A model generated the notes under the pieces. The model worked only from the letters and a program-made list of their open reading frames with translations. It had not been told where the DNA came from and made no database searches. A stretch of DNA of 64,000 nt. Source: Erinaceus europaeus. Taxonomy: Eukaryota > Chordata > Mammalia > Eulipotyphla > Erinaceidae. The stretch spans positions 81,686,066 to 81,750,065 of the forward strand of contig NC_080175.1 in assembly GCF_950295315.1 (NCBI RefSeq), read 5' to 3'. Within the stretch, counting starts at the first letter, position 1, and the number at the start of each line of letters is the position of its first letter. Shown in pieces: positions 21,120 to 32,160 of this stretch. The position numbers were made by a program, and so were the translations under genes.

Positions 21120-21970
21120 TTTTTGTCTTGGGTGTTACTGTTTAGGTATGTTAACTTCCAGCAGTTGGTTCCTGGACCCCTGAATCTAGTCATCTTGCGG
21201 TGTGTCTCAAGAGTGGATGGGGCTGCTTTTATAATGGTGACACTACTGCATTTTTAAGATGAGAGGTATGATTCTTGTGTTCAGATTGAAGAGGTAAACA
21301 GACAACTGGAACAACAAAATGGTGCCTGCTGATGCTATAAACATGGCTTCTTAAGTCTTAGTTCTTCCTTCACTTCTTTTCAATCTACTCATCACACTTT
21401 TCTGGATCCACTTGTGGCTCAGTGAGTTAAGAAGTCACAGGTATAAGTTGGCAAAATATTATGTGATATTTTCTAAAGTTGTTGTTGCCTTAACTCAATC
21501 CCTGAGGTGAAGCACAGCAGGTGGTAATCCCCTCCTTTGTCACCAGAAAGTTGGCTTTGACTTTATTTTATAAATGGCCATGGGTGCCTAAGCCAATCAA
21601 AGGGCTTTAACTATACCAATATTTTTCATTTAATACTAATGAGTCCTTCTGGACAGTGTAATGTTCTGTTCCCTCTTATTTCACAGGTCAAGCACCCAGA
21701 CACACTTTCCCATGATCAGCAATAATCTTTGCTGTTTCACTTTGTTTGGAGCCAGCTTTCACTAAGTAAAGCTTCTTGAGTTCACAGAATCTCTCCTTCA
21801 CTCCTTTTCCACCCACTGGCCACAAGTGTCTGTACTCACCAGTGGTTTAGTGAGTTTCTAAAGAAATTCCCATTGTATTTTGTTGAGTTTCAGGTGATTA
21901 TTTTCATTGTTTCTTCTAGTTTATCAGGGAGAGATATGAAACAGTCCCTATGCCTCTGGAAGTCCTCTAA
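21120..21970 (-). promoter_or_regulatory. Putative L1 5' UTR with two repeat units
   Basis: Sequence upstream of ORF1 on the minus strand, the place of the L1 internal promoter. Two segments resemble each other about 425 bp apart: 21346-21440 and 21771-21880 share gcttctt, ccttcact, the stretch before actca or ccact, and a ggttt/ggctc followed by agtgagtt. This looks like a monomer-type 5' UTR, known from mouse L1. Promoter activity is inference; no element-specific factor site was verified. Confidence 0.5.
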
Positions 21971-21975
21971 TTTTT

Positions 21976-22335
21976 TTTTTTGAAGCTTTCTTTTGTTTGT
22001 TTGTTTGTTTTTGTTTTGCCTCCAGGGTTATTGCTGGGGCTCAGTACCTGCACTACGAATCCATTGCTCCTAGAGTCTATTTTTTCCCTTTTGTTGCCCT
22101 TGTTGTTTTTTATTGTTGTTATTATTGTTGTCATTGCTGTCATTGTTGGATAGGACAGAGAGAAATTGAGAGAGGAGGGGAAGACAGAGAGGGGGAGACA
22201 AATATAGACACCTACAGACCTATTTCACCGGTTGGGAAGTGTCTCCCATGCAGGTAGGGAGCCAGAGGCTGGAACCAGGATCCTTATGCTGGTTCTTGCG
22301 CTTTGCGCCAGGTGTGCTTAACCTACTGCAGTATA
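21976..22335 (-). mobile_element. Antisense type A SINE
   Basis: GTTT-rich tail complement, the extra 3' unit (gcctccagggttattgctgg ... ccattgctcctagagtctat), ttgttgcccttgttgttttt, gttggataggacagagagaa, a ggaagtgtctcccatgcagg core, and ggctggaaccaggatcctta through to a head ending near ctgcagtatag. Nearly full length. Confidence 0.85.
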
Positions 22336-22361
22336 GTACTTTGGTACTATATGATATCATG

Positions 22362-22506
22362 TGGCCCAGGAGGTGGATAAAACACTGTACTCTCAAGCAT
22401 GAGGTCCTGAGTTCAATCTCCAGCAGCACATGTACCAGAGTAGAGTCCGGTTATTTCTCTCTCTCCTCCTGTCTTTCTCATTACTAAGTAAATAAAATCT
22501 TAAAAC
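22362..22506 (+). mobile_element. Type D tRNA-derived SINE
   Basis: Head gtggcccaggaggtggataa, then actctcaagcatgaggtcct, B box gagttcaatctccagcagc, agagtccggttatttctctc body and an aagtaaataaaatctta tail. Confidence 0.85.
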
Positions 22507-22745
22507 AAAGTTTCTTGTTATCCTTCTGTGCATAATGAAATGTACTTATTGAATCTACGGTATAATTTATTGTTAAAAAGAAATCTAACTATTGGAGATC
22601 AGGGATGCCCCATTACCACATAAAAGCAACAAAGAAAATAGTCTGTATGGTTGGTATAACTGTACTTTGTTGCTTACATATGTTTCTCTTTCTTGCTTTT
22701 TCTCAATAAAATGAGATAAAAATAAAATGAAATAAAACAAAACAA

Positions 22746-22832
22746 TTGGACTGGGAAGGAAGGTACTTAGCAGTAAAGCACTTGCATGAAATACTGAGTT
22801 TGATGCCTGGCTTCAGTCTTAAAAAGTCTAAC
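22746..22832 (+). mobile_element. Type D SINE head, truncated or diverged
   Basis: ggactgggaaggaaggtact, gcagtaaagcacttgcatga and gagtttgatgcctggcttca follow the tRNA-like head of type D. The body is not recognisable. Confidence 0.5.
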
Positions 22833-23427
22833 AGTTCACTACTCACTCCCCTGTATAACTACCATTTTGTGCATACTTAGCATATTTACATATAAGGTAA
22901 AATTTAGAAAGGTAGACTTTTAACTCAGTATAAAAATACTTCACTATATTTAGAGTTATTCAGTGATATATCAGAAATTCTCAGTAATTAACAAGCTAAT
23001 TGTGGCAGTACACAAGAACAAATGAGCTATCCACATATACCACATGAAAAAATGGAAACTTACATTATATGTAGACCAAATCCCAAAAAGGGAATTGAAT
23101 GGTTGTAGAAATATATGCCCAGAGACATACAGGACCTTTCTCAAGGTTAAGCATAATTCAGCAGCAGAATCAACATTCACAACTCCCATCCAGAGTTGCC
23201 TGTTAAGAAATTGAGGTTTTAGGTCACGATATTAAAGTAGCTCACATAATATACCTGCTGTTATGTTACACTGAGCTTGGCCATGGCTTTAAATTTCATT
23301 AATTTATTAATACAAAAAAAGACAAATACTGAGCACTTATATCATACAAGAAACTGGATACTTTTTAAAATGTGATATGAAAAATATGTTAAAAGTATTC
23401 CATCATTAGTAGTTTCAAAGTATAAAA
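22833..23427. other. AT-rich stretch with possible MIR relic
   Basis: About 23125-23195 (gacctttctcaaggttaagc ... gcagaatcaac) follows the order of the MIR core and 3' part. The rest shows nothing. Confidence 0.35.
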
Positions 23428-23543
23428 TAGTGGGCTGGGAAGATAGCATAGTGACTATACAAAAAGACTTTCATGCCTGAGGCTGAGGATTATCAGGTTC
23501 AATCCCCAGCTCCACTATAAACCAGAGCCCAACAGTGCACAGG

Positions 23544-23589
<46 letters not shown>

Positions 23590-23640
23590 TTCTCCTTTTT
23601 CTCTATTTCATTAAAAGTAGATAAATGAAATATTATAGTA
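23428..23640 (+). mobile_element. Type C SINE with (GT)n tail
   Basis: gggctgggaagatagcatag, ctttcatgcctgaggctgag, caggttcaatccccagctcc and agagcccaacagtgcac. A (GT)n run occupies 23546-23585, and the end is tttctctatttcattaaaag. The microsatellite grew inside the SINE body or tail. Confidence 0.8.
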
Positions 23641-23954
23641 AAAATCAATTTATACAGAAAGCATAGTGTTATGATCACTAGTCTTTTGTCTTTCTTATCA
23701 ATAGCCTGATAGTGTACTAAAAAAATTAGTAAGAAAAATCACAAATGCATAATATTTTTACTATAAACATATACACTGTAAATTTAATGTTTCATGTGTG
23801 TATTTTCAATTCCCAAATGCCAATAAGGAGGTAGCAGGAAATTCTAGAAATCAATCAAATTATTGTTTACTGTTATTTTCAAAAAAACTTCATTATTTTT
23901 ATTTATTGTAAAAAAAAAGTCCACTGGCACTTATTACTGAAAACTGAAGTACAT

Positions 23955-24233
23955 GGGAGTTGGGTGGTTAAGTTGAGCACAGCGGGTTAAGTGCAAAGCG
24001 CAAGGACCGGCATAAGGATCCCGGTTCCAGTCCCTGGCTCCCCACATGCAGGGAGTCGCTTCACAGGCGGTGAAGCAGGTCTGCAGGTGTCTATCTTTCT
24101 CTCTCCTTCTCTGTCTTCCCCTCCTCTCTCCATTTCTGTCTGTCCTATCCAACAACAGTGACATCATCAATAATAACTATAACAATTAAAAAACAACAAG
24201 GGCAACACAAGGGAAAATAAGTAAATATAAACA
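23955..24233 (+). mobile_element. Type A SINE with imperfect target duplication
   Basis: gggagttgggtggttaagtt, gcaaagcgcaaggaccggca, the aggatcccggttccagtccc B box, core, linker and the tail caagggcaacacaagggaaa. The flanks gaaaactgaagtacat (23939-23954) and aaaactgaggtat (24234-24246) look like a diverged target duplication. Confidence 0.85.
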
Positions 24234-24419
24234 AAAACTGAGGTATACGAATTTATTCAATATTGTCTAACTTAGACCACTGTTTCTGACTATAGGGCTT
24301 TAGTCAGAAATGTGCCCAAACAGTCCTCATCTAGACAAGCCATATTTAAAATTTATAAACTACAAAGTTAACATGTATTTACTTTTGCCCTAAAAAAGTA
24401 TCTACTAGCTACTTTATTT

Positions 24420-24600
24420 TTGTCACTATTCAGGTTTCATTGCTCCAAGCTGACCACTTTCAGGTAGAGAGAGAAAGAGAGAGGCTAAGAAAGGGAAAAG
24501 TAAACACAGCACTAAAGCTTCCTCCAGTGTGCTAGGGGCCAGGCTCAAACTTGGATGATATTCACAGCAAAGCAGTGAGCTAATTCAAGTGAGCTAATTT
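24420..24600 (-). mobile_element. Antisense SINE relic
   Basis: Purine stretch gagagagaaagagagaggct, agcttcctccagtgtgctag, gggccaggctcaaacttgga and aattcaagtgagctaatttt. Same order as 47796-47960. Confidence 0.5.
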
Positions 24601-24905
24601 TTAAAGGATAAAGGTACAATAAAAGAAAGTCATTTCAATCAACAGTAAAAATACATCTGCCATCAAGAGCCTATCTGTCGACACTTCTCAATATCTATTG
24701 CTAAAATCCCCAAAAGATTAATTGAATCAATATAACAGAAGAGGCCTTTGACTTCTGTATTTTTTCAATCTGTTTCATTCAATTTAAAATATCTGAAAAA
24801 ATTATCTCTGAGTGTTAGCAGATTATAATCAACAGGTGCCATTTCCTTAAAAGCTGGTTAAGATGACCCTTTCATTTCAAAGGGCCCCTTAAAAGACAAT
24901 AGTGT

Positions 24906-25097
24906 TTTTTAATATTTTTATTTATTTTGGATAGATACAGAGAAACTGAGAGGGAAGGGAGACCTCAAGAGCAGAGACACTTGCAACACTTCACTGCTCA
25001 TGAAGCTTCTCCCCTGCAGGTGAGGACTTAGGTGTTGAACCTGGGTCCTCGCACTCTGTAATGGGTGTGCCCAACTGTGTGCCACCACATGGCCCCA
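24906..25097 (-). mobile_element. Antisense type B SINE
   Basis: tatttttatttattttggat, gagaaactgagagggaaggg, cacttcactgctcatgaagc, ttctcccctgcaggtgagga, gttgaacctgggtcctcgca and tgtgtgccaccacatggccc. Complement of type B from tail to head. Confidence 0.8.
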
Positions 25098-25169
25098 ACA
25101 AAAACTTTTGATGGGAAAGTGATCAGCATTTTATAACAATATGGACACAGATAAAACTCATTTTGTGTT

Positions 25170-25375
25170 TTATTTCTATAAATTTTATTAACTACTACTA
25201 TTATTAATTTGATAGGACAGAGAAATTGAAAGAAAATGGGGCGGGGAGACCTGCAGCACTGTTTCACTTCCTGTCAAGCTTCTCTTCTGCAAGTGTGGGT
25301 CAGGAGCTTGAGCTTGGGTGTTTCAGCATGCAAATATGTGCGCTCAACCAGAGGCACCACTGCTTGTTGGCCACA
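25170..25375 (-). mobile_element. Antisense type B SINE, second copy
   Basis: AT-rich tail complement, tttgataggacagagaaatt, acctgcagcactgtttcact, cagcatgcaaatatgtgcgc and caaccagaggcaccactgct. More diverged than its neighbour at 24906. Confidence 0.7.
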
Positions 25376-25850
25376 ATCTTGTTTTCCTTACTGAAAATTA
25401 TTTAAAGGAACTCTAGTACTCCTTCATATTTAAGGTACTTTCTGTGATACAACCCACTCTACAATCAACTTGCCCCAAACATAATGCATTTCACTAATCC
25501 ACTAACAATAGAAGTATCAAGCATCTCAGAATCTGAAATAAAAATTGTCAAAATCTAAAGAGAGTAAAGTGCATGCAACTTTATTCTACCAGTCTCAAAT
25601 GAAAGCTAAAAATTAGCTACACAAAATATAAGAAATATGCAATGAGAAATTCAATCTTAAAAAAATCTTTATTACAGAAAGTCAGGAAAATAAAATATGC
25701 CAGTATCTTTTGTGGAAAATAATATGTTTCATTGATTATTAAAGATACTAAAATTTGGATATCAAGGTAAATAGAGCATGTATAAGCCACATATGTAATA
25801 TCAATGCAATAAAAAATTAAAAGGCAATTATAAGACGATAGGAGAGAACT
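25376..25850. other. AT-rich stretch, nothing recognised
   Basis: No gene, RNA or repeat family recognised. Confidence 0.5.
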
Positions 25851-26111
25851 CTAGGGAAAGAGAGAGACAGACTAGGAGTATGGATCGACCAGCCAACGCC
25901 CATGTTCAGAGGGGAAGCAATTACAGAAGCCAGACCTTCCACCCTCTGCAACCCACAACGACCCTGGATCCACACTCCCAGAGATAGAGAATGGGAAGGC
26001 TATCAGGGGAGGGCGAGGGACGTGGAGATCGGGTTATGGGAATTGTGCGGAATTGTACCCCTCTTATTCTATGGTTTTGTTAATGTCTCCTTTCTTAAAT
26101 TAAAAAAAAAA
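25851..26111 (+). mobile_element. Element U, 3' ~260 bp
   Basis: Well-preserved end of U: agagagacagactaggagta, tggatcgaccagccaacgcc, ggggaagcaattacagaagc, gaccctggatccacactccc, ctatcaggggagggcgaggg, ttgtacccctcttattctat, ggttttgttaatgtctcctt and tcttaaattaaaaaaaaaa. Its clean 3' end helps define the family. Confidence 0.85.
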
Positions 26112-27755
26112 GTTATCCCTTTTTAACAGTAAGTCTAGAAATAGCTGCAAGTCACCAGAATTCAATAAATGCTATTTGTAACTTTTTCTGTCATTATAAC
26201 TAACAATAATCAAAAGAGCAAATATGGTTTCCAAGCAGATCTAAAATAACACCTATAATAGTCCTTCAAACATAAAAAATACACAAGTCTTATTGAGAAA
26301 ATAAAGTGCATATGTAATCAAGGTTTAAATATTTGCATTCCAGGTATCTACAGTGAAATATTTTCTAAAAACTGCTAAACACATATCAGCAGGTATAATA
26401 CAAATTAATGGTGTGTACATTATCTTTTTTAACCTTGTAGACTCTTTTTAACTTTAAATAATATTAATAGCAGAATTGATAGTGGAAAATTATCAAGATA
26501 AATTTAACTTAGGGTCAACTTTTTGTCTATTAATTTCCTTTTCAGTAGTCAATATACACTCCTATTTGCTCTGTCTACTACTTTTATCTGTAGTTTAGGG
26601 ATCAAAAGATGTAATTGGAAGTTATAGAGAAAGGTGCAAAGACATTCTAAGAAAGATATATGAGAAGACACAAGAGCATGTGGGATACCAGAATGTCTAA
26701 AGTAAAACAGCTATGTTTCAAATCCCCTTATTGGAAGAGTATTCAATGTATAAGTAGATGAGATAAATGTATAAGTATTCAATGTATGAGTAAATGTCGT
26801 GATGTATTGTGGAATAAGTGTTAAAGTGTGAGAAATCAGCCTCCACGAGTAAAGAAAATGAGACCTAGGGATGAAAAGACTGAATGTAAGTGAAACTTAC
26901 CAAAGATGCTTGGCAGGACCCATTTCAAATACAGTGTTGGTCTCAGAAAAATAGTGGGAATCTGAGACTGCAGAATCTGCAGAAATAAAAGTAAAAACAA
27001 AAAAGAGAGAGCAAACGGGAGGAGAGAACAAGGAGCAATGCAAGTTATCTTTTCTGCCACCTCCCTTTCTTGCAGTTATGCATAACAATTTCTTTAGTAA
27101 ATAAGTCTGGATAGAGTGGTTTGTTTTTTAAGGGAAAGTAATGTTTCTGTAACTCACTGGATTTTTCATTGATTTTTTAAAAATCTCTTATCATGATTAG
27201 TCTTTATAAGATATGATTTAAGTTCTGTACTAAAAACCCATCTGAAACTGAAAATGGACCCAGTGCCCAGTACCAAAGAAAATCTGTCACACCAGTTAGT
27301 GCATGAAAGGGAATGTGCTTTACTGCTACTTGAACCCACAATCAGATCTTCCTTCCCAAGGAGTGTCACTTAGCCTTTCACACATTCATACTCAGATAAA
27401 CACAAAGTTATTCTGAGATTTGTTACAGTAACTTTCATTACTCTCAGATATATAAACATTTACTACATTTTTAAATCAATGTATGGTAAACTAATATCTA
27501 TTCCTCTAGTATTTATATGATTCACCATTCTTACTAACTCATACAATCAATACTAATAAAAAATAACACGAATAATTAAGTGTTCTTACATTCTATAAGA
27601 TGCTTTTATAAACTAGAAGATTTAATGTAAGTTTAAAAATGTAAGATATACAACTTCAGGAAAAAGTTACCATTCTAAAATACAGTGCCACAAAAAAGTG
27701 AAAATTTTATTTTAGTTTTGATGACATAACATCATTTCATGTTTATTTTTCTTGG
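26112..27755. other. AT-rich stretch, nothing recognised
   Basis: A local imperfect repeat of tattcaatgtatragta lies near 26738-26795. No gene, RNA or known mobile element seen. Confidence 0.45.
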
Positions 27756-27968
27756 AGACCAGATGTTGGCACACCTAGTTGAGCACATATGTTACAATGT
27801 ACCAAGGACCCAGATTTGAATGTCTGGTCCCTACATGGAGGGCGAAAGCTTTGTGAATGTTAAAACAGTGCTACAGGTGTCACTCTGTCTCTCCTCCTCT
27901 CTATCACCCCCTTCTGTCTCAATTTCTGACTGTCTCTATCCAATAAGTAAATAAAGATAATAAAAAAT
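27756..27968 (+). mobile_element. Type B SINE
   Basis: gagaccagatgttggcacac, ctagttgagcacatatgtta, the region gacccagatttgaatgtctg (B box), gcgaaagctttgtgaatgtt, ctacaggtgtcactctgtct and tgtctctatccaataagtaa, with an A-rich tail. Confidence 0.85.
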
Positions 27969-28366
27969 TACTTTCTCTGCAAAACTGTATAATAGTTCAC
28001 GCTTCATTAAAAATACATATTTTCACACTTAATGAGATTAATTTGAGAATCTGAATGAATAAGCAAAGTGTCTTATGCTGAGCAACTGCATGCTTAGGTT
28101 AATAATTATAAATATTAAAATTCAACCAAGAAATGTGTAGTCTACAACTATGTAAAAGATTGAAGAGTTTTAAAACAAAATAATCCTATAAAGTTATTCA
28201 GACAGGGAATATATCAACTGGGAGTTGTAAATATATCCAAATGAACATCAGCCACATATGCTGTAGAGAAACTCTCTTTGTAGTATAATAAACAGGTTCA
28301 ATTTAAGTATTATGAACCATAGAGTCATATTCCTTTGCTCTCACAGAAATTTCTCATAAATAGAAA
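27969..28366. other. AT-rich stretch, nothing recognised
   Basis: No gene, RNA or repeat family recognised. Confidence 0.5.
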
Positions 28367-28368
28367 TA

Positions 28369-28849
28369 CAGCTAGTCCTCCCTAGGCGACCTTTGTTTAC
28401 AGACTGCTCAGAGTTGTGACTAGCTCTGTTACCAATGTAATAGTACAGTGGGGATATATGAGAACTCTGGTCATGGAAAATGGCAGCACAGTGATTCAAC
28501 TTCAAGACTTTTAGCTCATATCACCTCTCTCTGTTTTACTTTTGCTTGTAAGCAACAATGTAGACCACACTCCGTGGTTTCCACCTATACATTTTTACTT
28601 TATTATGTACCCAGTAGTAAACTTTATTTTTAGTCAACTGCACTACTGAATAAATATTTTTAAATATCTAAAACATTGTAACTGATCTGAAATTGACATT
28701 AAACTATTTAAAGATGGTTGATAAACCCACTACCATCAGCGCAGTACATTATGCCTAAAATATTGATGACTGACTCCGCTTTTATCAGCAAATTCATTTA
28801 TCAACTAGATTTCAGGAATGGAAGCCAGTCGCTAAGTGAAGACTACCTG
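28369..28849. mobile_element. Non-autonomous Tc1/mariner-like (Tigger-type) transposon
   Basis: 481 bp. The left end reads cagctagtcctccctaggcg. The reverse complement of the right end reads caggtagtcttcacttagcg, and the similarity continues inward for ~28 bp with one small gap, forming terminal inverted repeats. Both ends abut a TA dinucleotide (28367-28368 and 28850-28851), the target duplication of Tc1/mariner elements. No transposase is visible, so it would have been mobilised in trans. CAG-starting ends of this kind fit the mammalian Tigger group; the exact family is inference. Confidence 0.75.
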
Positions 28850-28851
28850 TA

Positions 28852-29371
28852 CTAGGAGACAAAGTTGTTGGTTTATGGAATGTCATTGCTTTCAAACACG
28901 TTACCGTGCTATCAACATTATAAAGAACAGCAGTCTTAATGTTCTTTAGTCACTGTTTTTAATCAGTTTATAACTTCAATTTAGCAAGTAAGATACTATG
29001 GGCTTTACTTATTTTTCTGACATACATTTTTCATGCCTGTTTATGTTCCCAAACTTCAAATTTAGAATGACTGCCATCTGGAATTATAACAAAAGATGAT
29101 AAATTCCTGTTACCTTGTTAATACAATTTCTCAAAGAAGGTTCTGAGTATCTGAGTCAAATGGATTGTAATTAGCATGGGGTGGATGGGGATGAAATCCC
29201 TTCATCTTCAAGTCTTACTATTGTTCTTGTACGCTTCACACTAGCTGTTTTTGGATAATCATTCATTTTCCCTGAGTTTTGCTCTAATATTATTTTACCA
29301 GTCAAATCTTCCAGTTCTAGCACCATTTCATAATCTATTGTTTTCATCTTATTACCTTATTCCTTCTTGCA
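28852..29371. other. Stretch with nothing recognised
   Basis: No gene, RNA or repeat family recognised. Confidence 0.5.
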
Positions 29372-29720
29372 CATCATATTTATTTATTTATTTATTTATT
29401 TTGCCTCCAGGGTTATAGCTGGGGCTCGGTGCCTGCACTACGAATCCACTGCTCCTGGAGGCTATTTTTCCCATTTTGTTGCCCTTGTTGTTGTGCTTGT
29501 TGCAGTTGTTACTGTTGTCAGAGCTGTTGTTGGTGTTGGATAGGACAGAAAGAAATGAAGAGAGGAGGGGAAGACAGAGAGGAAGAGAGAAAGACAGACG
29601 CCTGCAGACCTGCTTCACCGCCTGTGAAACAACTCCAGGGGGGGCTCGAACCGGGATCCTCAAGCTGGCCCTTGAGCTTTGCTCCATGTGCTCTTAACCC
29701 GCTGTGCTACCACTGACTCC
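29372..29720 (-). mobile_element. Antisense type A SINE with (TTTA)n tail
   Basis: (TTTA)n tail complement at 29375-29401, the extra 3' unit (ttgcctccagggttatagct ... ccactgctcctggaggctat), ttgttgcccttgttgttgtg, gttggataggacagaaagaa, a cagacctgcttcaccgcctg core, ctcgaaccgggatcctcaag and the head ending ctaccactgactccc. Nearly full length and well kept. Confidence 0.9.
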
Positions 29721-29820
29721 CCTTTGTAAATATACAGAGCACCATTTCCCCAGAATCTTTGATTGCCTTGCTTCTACTTAGATCATTTAAATAAGAAATA
29801 CTGATGAGGGAATAAAAATT

Positions 29821-29972
29821 GAAGAGGGCTAGGAGAAGGAGGGGAGAAGGAAGAAAGAAGATAGAGAAGAGATAAAAGAAGTCAATTGGCTCAGGCTCTG
29901 TCTCTGACTCTGTCTCTGGCTGGCTCTGGCTCCAGGTGCCCTGGCTCCAGCTCCGGCTCTGGCTCCAGGCAC
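29821..29972. repeat. Purine-rich tract and GGCTCT minisatellite
   Basis: 29821-29880 is almost all A and G. 29888-29972 is a degenerate hexamer array of ggctct, ggctcc and tgtctc units (for example ctggctccagctccggctct). The local GC is high for this window. Confidence 0.75.
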
Positions 29973-29975
29973 TGT

Positions 29976-31100
29976 AACCACACAGTTACAATTATTATGT
30001 TGACTCCAATAATTGCACAGATGAGTCCAAGAGTGCCAGTCATATTCAAGTATTAAAATCCTTGGTTATTAAGATATCTGCAACACCAGTAGGTATGTGA
30101 TTTCTGGCTTGCTACAAAATAGAGAATCTGTAGTTTCAAAAGTAGAAACAGCTAAGACATTCCCTTTATCTCCAAAGCTTACTGGTCATAACAGTTGCCT
30201 GATTTTACTTATCTTTTAAGCAGATTCACTTTTAGTTCTCCAGTTCTAACAGGTTTGAAAACATTTTTGTTTATTTATTACAATTCTCCTTGTTTCAATT
30301 AACTAGAAATATTTATTTTCCTACCACTTAAATAACTTTGTCAAATACCTACTCAATTTAACAGAAAATATTGCCATCCTTTCCAACACAGTAATCCCAC
30401 AAATATGTAAAGGAATGTCAAGAGGTGCCCCACTGCTATAACTCTTTCTATGGTCTTTTCAGTTAATTCATTGTTTATCCTATTAGTAAAATAGTACTCA
30501 AGTATATTAAGTAAGCAATGTCTTCTATAATTTATATTAAAACAGACAAAAATGGTTTCCAGCATAATGATCAATCTTCCCTTTTTACTATATAGGCTTT
30601 CTATTTAATATATGTAAATTTAAGTTATAAATCATAGGTTTTCTTTTTATTCTATATGCTTTAATAAATTTTTAGTTTTAATTTTTAACAACTTTGTCCC
30701 CTTTAGAGAGCCAAGCATTCCCTTGCTTACTATGAGTATAAAATGAATATGAATACCATCCATAATTCAATTTTAAAGGATGCAAAGTGAAAATTCAAAG
30801 TGATAATCTCACAGAATCCTCTCAACTCAATTCTGAGTTTAGGTGGTAACTAGGTTTCCAACATGTAAGCAACTAAAGGGCACTAGATATTTTCCTATAA
30901 TTGCCTAAGTTTTCTGTATCATTGATTTTTACAGGTATTTTCAAGGTTAAAATAGGTTATTTTATATAGTATGTATAAATAACTTTTATATAGAATTACT
31001 GACATATATACTTTACAGGCATTTCATTTCACATGTCTGTCATCAATTACAGACCAACACATTGGTGCTAAGAAAGAAAGTTTAATTAGAATCAAATATC
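29976..31100. other. AT-rich stretch, nothing recognised
   Basis: No gene, RNA or repeat family recognised. Confidence 0.5.
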
Positions 31101-31450
31101 AGAGGCCAAGTAATGGTGCACTTGTTAGAGTGCACATGTTACCATGCAAAAGGACCTAAGTCCAGCCTTTGGTCCCCATTTGTAGGGTAAAAGGAAGCTT
31201 TAACAAGTGGTAGAGCAGTGCTGCAGGTATCTTCCTTTTTCTCTATTTTTGTTTCACAGTTCAAGTCCCCACTCCCCACCTTCAGGCAAAATATTTCAAG
31301 AGCGGTGAAGAATGTTTACAAGTGGCTATCTTTCTCTCTCCTTCCCCTCCTCTCTCAATTTCTCTGTTATCCAATGATTCTCTGGATCTCAGTGCTGGCA
31401 CATAGCCCCAGCGATAACCCTAGTGACAATAAAAATAAAATAAAATAAAT
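31101..31450 (+). mobile_element. Two SINE pieces, type B then type A/B
   Basis: 31101-31245 is a type B head and body (agaggccaagtaatggtgca ... gcagtgctgcaggtatcttc). From about 31255 a second piece starts at a B box (agttcaagtccccactcccc), runs through a body ending tttctctgttatccaatgat, and ends with the extra 3' unit and an AAAT-rich tail. Either one SINE inserted into another or the copy is an internally duplicated chimera. Confidence 0.7.
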
Positions 31451-32035
31451 GAAAGATTTAAAATTTATTTAACCTATGAAAATTTTACATTCAAAATGTG
31501 GAAGTCCAAAGACACTGTGGTTTTTCCATTTTATCACACAAAGAAACACTTTAGGTTTTGCATAATAACTACAAGACTCAGTAATGATGTCATTCATCAC
31601 TTCTTTCTAATGCTTCCTCATGTCCTCCCACTCATATTGAGCAATTCTCTAAAATCAGTCTTTGAAGGGCCATGACTGGCAGAAATGAAAAGTCTGCTTA
31701 CCAGCCTATATGCCAGAGCTATTCCTGGAGCCGCACACTCCACATGAACTTGCTTAGTAGCATTCTATAGATTCCCAAAATGAAGTGGCCTTTAGCATGT
31801 TTGCTAGAGCAGCTTTCTCTCTATCCCCTAAACAACATCTTTCCTATCCTGTTTTTTATATTGCTAAGTCCACTGCATCCTTCTCTATCTTCTTTCTGAC
31901 TCTGTTTGATTAGAGTTTTTTGTTTTTTTTTTTTTTCTTTTTCCAATAAGTGAGGACTGGAAAACACAGCTCTGAATCACCTACTCACCAGACAAAACTT
32001 ATGAAACTGAATTTTTGTTTATTGACAATTGAGGA
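31451..32035. other. Stretch with nothing recognised
   Basis: A T-rich run near 31920-31936 is the only low-complexity element. No gene recognised. Confidence 0.5.
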
Positions 32036-32160
32036 TACTGTCTTGGAAATAACAATGATTATACAAGAAGATTTTCATGCCTGAGGTCCCAGGTTTAATC
32101 ATTAAAGCACTACTGTAAGTCAGAGCTGAGCAGTACTGTACACAAAGCAAACAAAAGAAC
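32036..32160 (+). mobile_element. Type C SINE, diverged
   Basis: aacaatgattatacaagaag, attttcatgcctgaggtccc, aggtttaatcattaaagcac and gtcagagctgagcagtactg match the type C order with many substitutions. Confidence 0.65.

Larger units (their letters stand above)
18422..21975 (-). mobile_element. LINE-1, antisense, 5' UTR to ORF2 N-terminal part
   Basis: Read on the minus strand: 5' UTR (about 21970 to 21120), ORF1 (about 21115 to 19800) and the N-terminal part of ORF2 (about 19760 to 18427). The rest of ORF2 and the 3' UTR are missing at the junction with the SINE at 18421. A type C SINE (20521-20660) and a U copy (20911-21050) have inserted into it. Many stops and frameshifts mean it cannot move. 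It is the only copy here keeping L1 5' sequence. Confidence 0.88.
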
